64,000 nt of DNA from Adiantum capillus-veneris (lineage: Eukaryota; Streptophyta; Polypodiopsida; Polypodiales; Pteridaceae). Positions 58,101 to 64,000 of this stretch are shown one piece after another; position 1 is the first letter of the stretch; the number at the start of each line of letters is the position of its first letter. Position numbers and translations under genes: made by a program. The notes beneath the pieces are model-generated. The model did no database searches and had not been told where the DNA came from. It saw only the letters and a list, made by a program, of their open reading frames with translations. Location of the stretch: positions 109,861,641 through 109,925,640 of the forward strand of contig CM043942.1 in NCBI GenBank assembly GCA_014529385.2, given 5' to 3'.

Positions 58101-59022
58101 ACATCAAAGACCTAAAAGAGGAGCAGTCCAAATATTTTTCAATGAAAGATTTAGGTGCTTCAAAGAGGATACTTGGTATGAAAATATCAAGGGACAGGAC
58201 GAAGAAGACAATAAAGCTATCTCAAGAAGATTACATCAAGAAGGTACTAGAAAGGTTTGCAATGCAAAATGCAAAACCAGTTTCTACACCTTTGGCTGGT
58301 CATTTTAAACTAACAAAGGATATGTGTCCAAAGACACAAGAGGAGATAGCCTATATGTCTAAAGTTCCATATGCTGCAGCGGTAGGTTCTCTAATGTATG
58401 CTATGGTCTGGACAAGGCCAGACATTGCACATGCAGTGGGAGTTGTGAGTAGGTTCATGGACAACCAAGGTAAAGAGCATTGGCAAGCTGTGAAGTGGAT
58501 ACTTAGGTATCTAAAAGGGACAACAACAAATGCTTTGTATTTTGGAGGAACTGATATTTTTCTAGAAGGGTATGCTGATGCAGATATGGCAGGTGACAAA
58601 GATACTCGAAGGAGCACTACTGGCTATGTGTTCACGGGTGGAGGCATAGCAGTAAGCTGGGCTTCAAAGCTGCAGAAAGTGGTTTCACTTTCTACCACGG
58701 AAGCACAGTATGTAGCAATGACGGAGGCAAGAAAATAAATTCTGTGGCTTCACAGATTCTTAGAAGAGCTTGGATTCAAACAAGACAATTGTGTCTTGTA
58801 CAGTGATAGCCAAAGCGCTATCCATCTTGCGAAGAACTCAGCCTTTCATTCAAGGACAAAGCACATTGAGGTGAGATATCACTTCATACGCACTCTTTTG
58901 GAAGAGAGACAACTAAAGCTAGGAAAGGTGCATACAAGTGAAAATCCTGCAGACATGTTTACAAAGGTGGTCAACAAGGAGAAGTTGAGCTTTTGCTCAT
59001 CTTCAATCGGCATTCAAGGATA
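55107..59022 (+). pseudogene. gag-pol: Copia-2 gag-pol polyprotein, several disabling changes
   Basis: Start ATG 55107 (MAEEGKLKIEKFNG). Gag (to about 55850) ends in a zinc knuckle C-WN-C-GKKG-H-VKKD, whose last Cys codon has become TGA (55847-55849). A 1-nt loss near 55401 shifts the gag frame. The protease has VDSGASFHA intact. Integrase: the HHCC region is hit by a duplicated segment with TGA stops (56342-56407), then a stop near 56560; the DDE residues (HSDVWGP, SDNGGEY, NGISERMNRT) remain. A TGA at about 57467 precedes RT. RT: QMDVNTAFSHGDL, SLYGLKQASRQW, YVDDMLIAS. RNase H: GYADADMAGD, SLSTTEAQYVAM, a TAA at about 58736, then LYSDSQSAIHLAKN and HTSENPADMFTK. It resembles tobacco Tnt1-type elements. 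These enzymes would make and insert the cDNA copy. Confidence 0.95.
56342..56407 (+). repeat. 33-bp in-frame duplication carrying a stop codon
   Basis: Two copies of GTGCGGTGTGGCACTACTGA followed by CTTGGGCATATGA. Each encodes VWHY-stop-LGHMSA, the HHCC start of integrase with CGA changed to TGA. Because both copies have the stop, the mutation came before the duplication. Confidence 0.93.
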
Positions 59023-59093
59023 AGAAGCCAGAATGGAAAGCAGTCATAGGTTTGGTTTGGAGATCAGTCTCCAAGTGGGAGATTGTTAAGTAT

Positions 59094-59864
59094 GGAGCCT
59101 GATTTACCCTTGTAATTTTTTGTGGTAAAAGTGCACATTTGTAAGGCCCCCATTATGAGGAGAAGCCATCGTGCGTAAAGGAAAATCACTCACCGGAAAC
59201 CAAAATTTTCACAGACAAGAATCAGGGGCAACTTTAAAGGCCTCGGGGGCGGAGGCCCTTGAGATTATTTTTTCGCCGGAATATTCTTTTTCGCCGGAAT
59301 ATTATGTCCGGACGGCGGCCGAAAAGTGGTCGGAAAACAATCGGTCGGTTGGCTGGTGGCCGGTAGTCAATGGCCGATGGCCGGTGGTCAGAAGTCAATG
59401 GCCGGTGGCCGGTGGCCGAATTCAAAAGCGGACTTGTCTTCTCAAGGGCGGCCACACATGGGCAGATTGGAGGGTCCGATTTGGACTTATTCGCACAAGG
59501 GCGGCTACACATGGCTGTCTCTCATGAGAGAGGGCAGCCCTTTTGGCCTATAAAAGGAGGCCATTTCTACACACATTTCATAGTGTGAAGTTGATGCAAC
59601 AAGGTGAGTGTGAGGTGGTGAGAGTGAAGCAAGGCGGGAGCTCCATTAAGGGTATAATCCCTTTGTAAACTACTTCTTGTTTTGAAGTACTAAAGCCATT
59701 GAGTGGCTGCTTTCCCGTGGACGTAGCCCACATTGGGTGAACCAAGTATATCGTGTGTACTCTCTCTCTCTCTCTCTACTCTATAATCTCATGTATATAA
59801 ATCTGTCTCTCTCCATTAAGTAATCTACTCAATTATCTATTTAGCTACATCTTATTTCCTAACA
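59094..59864 (+). repeat. 3' LTR of Copia-2
   Basis: Begins TGTTAAGTATGG after a purine tract and ends CCTAACA; matches the 5' LTR apart from point changes and a missing U3 repeat. Confidence 0.96.
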
Positions 59865-60621
59865 CCATCAACCCAATAAATCATTTGTAGCACCGCAATA
59901 ACTTGTAAATACATCATGATCTCTGTCATGGTTATGTTAGTGATCATTAAATCATCTTCAAAACTTTCAAGTGTCGCAATTCGTGATGGTTAGCCAGCGT
60001 CTGTCCTCCCCTTAAAAGGTGTGCGAGAAATCAAGTAAGTGTTCTATTCTCAATTTACCATTGGTTTGTTTCTCCACACTTATTCAATTGGTCTAATGAA
60101 ATTTCTCACTGCAACTCTCTTTTGCTTCATTACATATGCATGTGGCTACCTCTCATGGTGATTTTATTTGTGTCACGGAATTGCATAGATGGAGATAAGC
60201 TCTCTATGCAAAGTGTGCTAGTTTGTAAGTGATTCTCTTGTGTGTTTGAGAGGCAAGTCTTGTGCGCATGATTTTTTTTTGAGTGCTTGAGAGAGAAGGA
60301 GTTTGGATGTATTATGGGTATTCTTATGGGGAGAAGGTGAATGCTATTCCACAAATTGCATATTTCATTTGATGCACGCCATTGGGTTGCATAATCGTTG
60401 ATGGTGTTCAAGTGTCTAAAGTGTATATAGAGTAAGGGGGTTTTCAATGTGTGTTGCTTGAGTGGGTGAGTGCAAGTGTTATTTTGATTGGTTTCCTTCT
60501 CCACTCCCAAAAGAAGGTGGTGCCCCAAGTAGTGTGTGTACCTCTTTACGAACATTTTGTGAGGGTAGGCTCATTGGTTTGGGTTTAGAGGCCCCATTTC
60601 AAAAAGCTCGCCCTCATAAAG

Positions 60622-60641
60622 TGGTGCCCCCACTGAGGAAC
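60622..60641 (+). promoter_or_regulatory. PBS-like site of Ty3-D
   Basis: TGGTGCCCCCACTGAGGAAC, 6 bp after a CTCA LTR end. Aligned with TGGCGCCGTTGCCGGGGAAC it keeps TGG, GCC and the GRGGAAC end. It is shared with Ty3-A (1212). Confidence 0.55.
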
Positions 60642-60670
60642 ATATTTCCAAGTTACCTTCAAATTTTTTA

Positions 60671-60886
60671 GTGATAAACAATGGAGTTCCCATCTATCCA
60701 TTTCATTTTGCACAACACATTAGAGTAAATGTTCACATCGATAGAAAAGTCTTTTTCCAGCAACGCATTGTTTTTATGTTTGGTGCAGAAAGACTTAGAG
60801 AAATACTGGCATCACCCAATCCAATTATACTTACAATCATCAATTATGAAACTTCTTTTGATGTTCACATTTTCATTTTGTTTTAA
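60671..60886 (+). CDS. Ty3-D leader ORF 1 (~70 aa family)
   Basis: Open frame directly after the PBS. Only a GTG is available at 60671, with ATG codons internal, so the initiation site is uncertain. Landmarks are NNGVPIYPF, VNVHIDRKVFFQQ, FMFGAERLREILASPNPIIL and a hydrophobic end (FDVHIFILF). It matches the ORF at 3862-4074 in Ty3-A end to end, and more weakly the next ORF at 60970. No known retroelement domain. It may have been read as part of a spliced or upstream product. Confidence 0.5.
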   Translation: MINNGVPIYPFHFAQHIRVNVHIDRKVFFQQRIVFMFGAERLREILASPNPIILTIINYETSFDVHIFILF

Positions 60887-60969
60887 AGGCAGGAACAAGG
60901 AGTGGTGGAGGGGTGCTCAAGGGCCATTTGAAGGAACGAGGTCTTCAAACCAACAACGAAGAGTAGCAC

Positions 60970-61182
60970 ATGAATCACGATCAAAACAATGAACCTTTTA
61001 GGCCTATTGCTCGGCAATTTATTCATATAATCATTGCAACTAACTTTAGGTTTCAATCTATCATAAGGAGGATATTTGGATCCACTCGCCTCAATCAAAT
61101 CAATGCTTCAATTAATCCATTTATTCTACCTATGATAAAGTACGAATTAACAATGGATGTGTACATCTTCATTTTAATGTAA
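60970..61182 (+). CDS. Ty3-D leader ORF 2 (~70 aa, paralogue of ORF 1)
   Basis: ATG at 60970, 70 codons, intact. It follows the same pattern as leader ORF 1: NNEPFRPIARQF at the start, a central F.FQSIIRRIFGSTRL, then INASINPFILPMIKYE and a hydrophobic end (MDVYIFILM). Similar length and order suggest a tandem duplication followed by strong divergence. It ends 86 bp before the gag ATG. Function unknown. Confidence 0.5.
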   Translation: MNHDQNNEPFRPIARQFIHIIIATNFRFQSIIRRIFGSTRLNQINASINPFILPMIKYELTMDVYIFILM

Positions 61183-61268
61183 TCAGATTTATAGTGTCAA
61201 CAATCTTGTGCCGCCCGTAAGAGAAAAGTTTCTTTTTTTTAAAAAAAAATTCAAAAAGTCTAAACAAA

Positions 61269-64000
61269 ATGTCAAGTTCTTTTCCCACGTTCTATGCAAG
61301 AAGTGGGGAAGATGCGCAAGAGTTTCTTGACAACTTGGAGATGGCACATCTCATATCCGGGAGAGATGAAGAGGAAGTAAAGCTACGAGCCTTCCCGTTG
61401 GTTCTAAAAGCAGAAGCTAAAGCATGGTATGAGACCTTGCAACCCCAAATCAAGTCTAACTGGGAGAGACTGTGAGCAAGCTTCCTCTCCAAGTTCGGGC
61501 AAGGTGATACTTCTGAAGGACTATGGAAATGTCTTATTAGACATAAGCAGGTATCACTTGAATACTATCCCTCTTATGAAACAACCTTTGTCAATCTATG
61601 GGGTAGGTGGGAGGCTACATTAGAAAATCATGGTGGTGCACCTAACTTTCTAAAAAGAGAGAGATTCATGGTTGGCTTGTATCCACTTTTAAAGGCTAAA
61701 GTAGAGCTAAAATTCCCATCCACCTTCAAAGAAGCACGTGAGGTAGCCATCATCAAGTTTAGAAAACTATACTTCCAAGCACATAGAGCAAGGGGTTTGA
61801 ATGAAGTGAGTGAGAGGGAGTCTTCACAAACCATGGAAGCACCAATTAGGGCCCCTCTTGCACAATCTTCACAAATAGGAGATAACTCTCAACAAGAGGT
61901 TTTACAAAGGCTAACTCAACAGCTTGAGAACCTCACTCTGAATCTAGTACAGGGTCTACCTCAACAACGACAACCAAGAGAAGGGAATCGCAATCAACGA
62001 AGACAAGCTCAAGAGTTGCGATGTTGGAATTGCAATGAAATGGGCCATGACATGTACAATTGTCCACATCCAAGGCGACTTCCAGGAGACATATATCCCC
62101 CTAGACCGCCTCCTCTCACTGTGCAGCAAGAACTAGCTCAAGGCCCACAAATCCTTCGTCGACCACCACCACCAGCAAATATACCTCCCGTCCCACATGA
62201 GGAGGAAGAAAGAGGATTCAACATCATCAAGCTAGAAGAGGTAATAGATGAGCATACTCTAAACTTTGATGTTATGCCGGCAGAAAAACGCACAAGAGCA
62301 CATGATAAGGATGAAGACATGAGAAGTGAAGGAACAAATTCAACCAGAAGGGACAAGAAGAAAAAGTCAAAGATGGAAGAAGCTGAAAGTAGTAGGAAGA
62401 AAAGATCAAGGCGAAGGGAAATTGGTATCAACGACTTCCCATTGGGAAAGGAGCTAGAGCCCTACAACATCCTGGAGGATTTACAAACCCAAAAGCCAAA
62501 CATTTCATGGCCTCAACTTCTACACCTATCAACCAAAGTAAGAAGGCAATGGCCAAAGTTGGTAAGTACAAGAATTCCAAAGAAGAAAGCAAATCTTTCC
62601 ATTAAGGTTGTGGCCTCAAAGCTACAAAAAAATGTGGAACCCATTGTGGATGCTTACATAAGGGGTAAAAAGGTGTCTAATGTATATGTTGATGGTGGAG
62701 CTCAAATGTGTGTGATCACGGAAAAATCAATGAATAGGTTAGGGCTTGAAATTACAAAGTCCTCTAATTGTCAAGCTAGGCTAGCCAACAACTCAAGTGT
62801 GAAGTGTTTGGGGATCATTGAAAATGTAAAAGTCTCTGTATGTTACAACATAGATGCACGAGTGGATATGTATGTCATGCCAGCTAAGGGGGAGGGCTAT
62901 CCCATCATCCTAGGGAGGCCTTGGCTCATTGCTGTGAATGCAGATCAAAAATGGAGAAGTGGTTGTTTGATTCTTAAGAAGGGTCAACCGGTGGTGTATG
63001 ATTGGCGAGAGGGAAAGCAACTAGATATCAACTATGAAACCACAGCAGATGAAGAGAGCGAGGAGGAGAGTCCTTACTCAAGTGATGAGGAAGCATCAAC
63101 CAGTGAAGAGGAGTCTTCTTTGGAGGTAATGGGAATTGTATTCAACGCCAACACCCAAGATGTTTCCGTAGAAGAAAAGCCAACAGACAATCACACACGA
63201 GGGGATGAAAGATGCCACCACCTTGAAGAAGGATTTGAGAAGATGCTTGCAAAAGATCTTACTTGTGAGGAGAAGAGGTCCTACATCAATATGTTAAGGA
63301 GGTATCCCAATTTGTTTATCACTGACTACTCACAAATAAGAGGTGTAGATGTAATAGAGCATCGAATTGAATTGAAACCAGGGACCAAACTCGTGGCTCA
63401 AAAGTTAAGGCGACTAGGATCTGTGCAACAAAAGGCTCTCCTACAAGAAGTGAATCGACTCTTGAAGGCTGGCTTCATCTATCCAGTATCCAACTCCGAA
63501 TGGGTATCATCTATTGTAGTCACTCCCAAGAAGAATGGTAAGTGGAGGGTCTGCGTGGATTACAAACCCCTCAACGCTGCGACAAAGAGGGACCATTTTC
63601 CTCTCCCTTTCCAAGATGAAATTTTGAATGAAGTAGAAGGTCACAAATGCTACACTGTGTGTGATGGGTATTCAGGATATTTTCAAATTAGAATAGCAGA
63701 AGAGGACCAACCAAAAACCACCTTCATCACACCTTGGGGATGTTTTGCATTCAGAGTAATGCCTTTTGGGCTCACCAATGCTCCTAGCACCTTCATGAGA
63801 TTCACAATATTTGTATTTCAGCCATTCTTTGGAAAATCTATAAGAGTCTTTATGGATGATTTCTGTATTTATAGTTGTAGATCACTTCACTGCCAAAAGG
63901 TTGAAGAGGGGCTTAAGAGGCTCCATCAATTTGGGGGACAACTCAACCCAGAGAAGTGTCATATCGGTGAATCTCAGGTGGTTTTAGTAGGCCATGTGGT
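61269..64000 (+). CDS. gag-pol: Ty3-D gag-pol, one internal stop, runs off window
   Basis: A single frame from ATG 61269 to the window end (910 codons), broken only by TGA at 61473-61475 (a probable CGA change; a functional read-through site is unlikely). Capsid: FLDNLEMAHLISG, LVLKAEAKAWYETL, FVNLWGRWE, GAPNFLKRERFMVGLY. Zinc knuckle C-WN-C-NEMG-H-DMYN-C at about 62023-62064. A proline-rich and then charged linker follows. Protease VDGGAQMCVI (62688 onward) with ILGRPWLI. RT: VTPKKNGKWRVCVDYKPLN, VCDGYSGYFQI, MPFGLTNAPSTF and FMDDFCIYS. Gag and pol share one frame. RT is closest to that of Ty3-C in this window. RNase H, integrase and the 3' LTR lie beyond the end. Confidence 0.93.

Larger units (their letters stand above)
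54210..59864 (+). mobile_element. Copia-2: nearly complete Ty1/copia element (Tnt1/Tork-like)
   Basis: The 5-bp target duplication CCATC (54205-54209 and 59865-59869) flanks a 5655-bp element with LTRs of 824 and 771 bp, a Met-type PBS (55036-55047, with T for C at one place), one gag-pol coding region in the copia order (protease, integrase, RT, RNase H) and a purine tract (AAGTGGGAGAT) before the 3' LTR. LTRs differ at only a few percent of sites, so insertion is fairly recent. At least five disabling changes are present. Confidence 0.96.
53960..60615 (+). repeat. Presumed 5' LTR of Ty3-D, split by Copia-2 (left end not defined)
   Basis: The LTR is taken to run from an undetermined point before 53960, through the TATA box to 54209, and again from 59870 to CTCA at 60615, just before the PBS-like site at 60622. 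Copia-2 with its CCATC duplication lies between. The right half has no other recognisable feature. Confidence 0.45.

Noticed and set aside
61473-61475. TGA as a programmed read-through between gag parts
   Set aside because: It lies inside the capsid region, not at a gag-pol junction, and fits a CGA-to-TGA mutation.

Overview
The window is a stretch of nuclear DNA from a land plant with a large, repeat-rich genome. The evidence is LTR retrotransposons of both superfamilies (Ty3/gypsy and Ty1/copia) with plant-type primer-binding sites, TATA boxes in LTRs, spliceosomal GT/AG junctions, many long CT/GA and GT/CA microsatellites, and AT-rich intergenic DNA. I cannot name the species; a seed-free vascular plant or a gymnosperm is possible, but that is a guess. 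No intact host gene is visible. Nearly everything is mobile-element DNA in different states of decay, with two broken non-retroviral genes between 11.3 and 15.9 kb.

Layout. (1) About 1-8.0 kb: a decayed Ty3-like element, here Ty3-A (+ strand). It has LTR pieces at both ends, a PBS-like site, a short leader ORF, a gag relic with a zinc knuckle, and unidentified ORFs where pol should be. (2) 8.0-16.3 kb: a diverged 350-bp tandem repeat; a broken gene with an SDG...QFK / HGKG..D transposase-like core (+); and, converging on it, a broken gene joining a RING-like zinc finger to an FCP1-like (HAD) phosphatase domain (-). A 19-bp array built on TACCGGTA lies within the second gene. (3) 16.3-18.2 kb: a Ty3 gag relic (-). 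(4) 18.2-23.2 kb: no genes, several microsatellites. (5) 23.2-30.2 kb: Ty3-B (-), chromovirus-like, flanked by TAAAG duplications, with a 2.8-kb 5' LTR, a truncated 3' LTR, and a leader gene that appears to be spliced from inside the LTR across the PBS. (6) 30.2-42.0 kb: Ty3-C (-), Tat-like with two RNase H domains. Its 3' LTR holds an inverted-repeat insertion and its 5' LTR holds a nested non-autonomous copia element (37556-41144, TSD CTCAA). (7) 42-46.9 kb: no genes seen. (8) 46.9-52 kb: a broken coiled-coil-rich coding region (-), preceded by five copies of a roughly 22-bp perfect palindrome. (9) 53.9-64 kb: Ty3-D (+), related to Ty3-A. Its 5' LTR is split by a nearly complete copia element (54210-59864, TSD CCATC). 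Its gag-pol frame runs off the window with only one internal stop.

How the parts relate: Ty3-A, Ty3-C and Ty3-D share an unusual PBS-like motif directly after an LTR ending in CA. Ty3-A and Ty3-D also share homologous gag and a roughly 70-aa leader ORF that is not a known retroelement domain. The strongest candidates for undescribed biology are the spliced LTR-leader ORF of Ty3-B, the leader ORF family of Ty3-A/D, and the convergent HGKG-transposase-like and RING-FCP1 genes.
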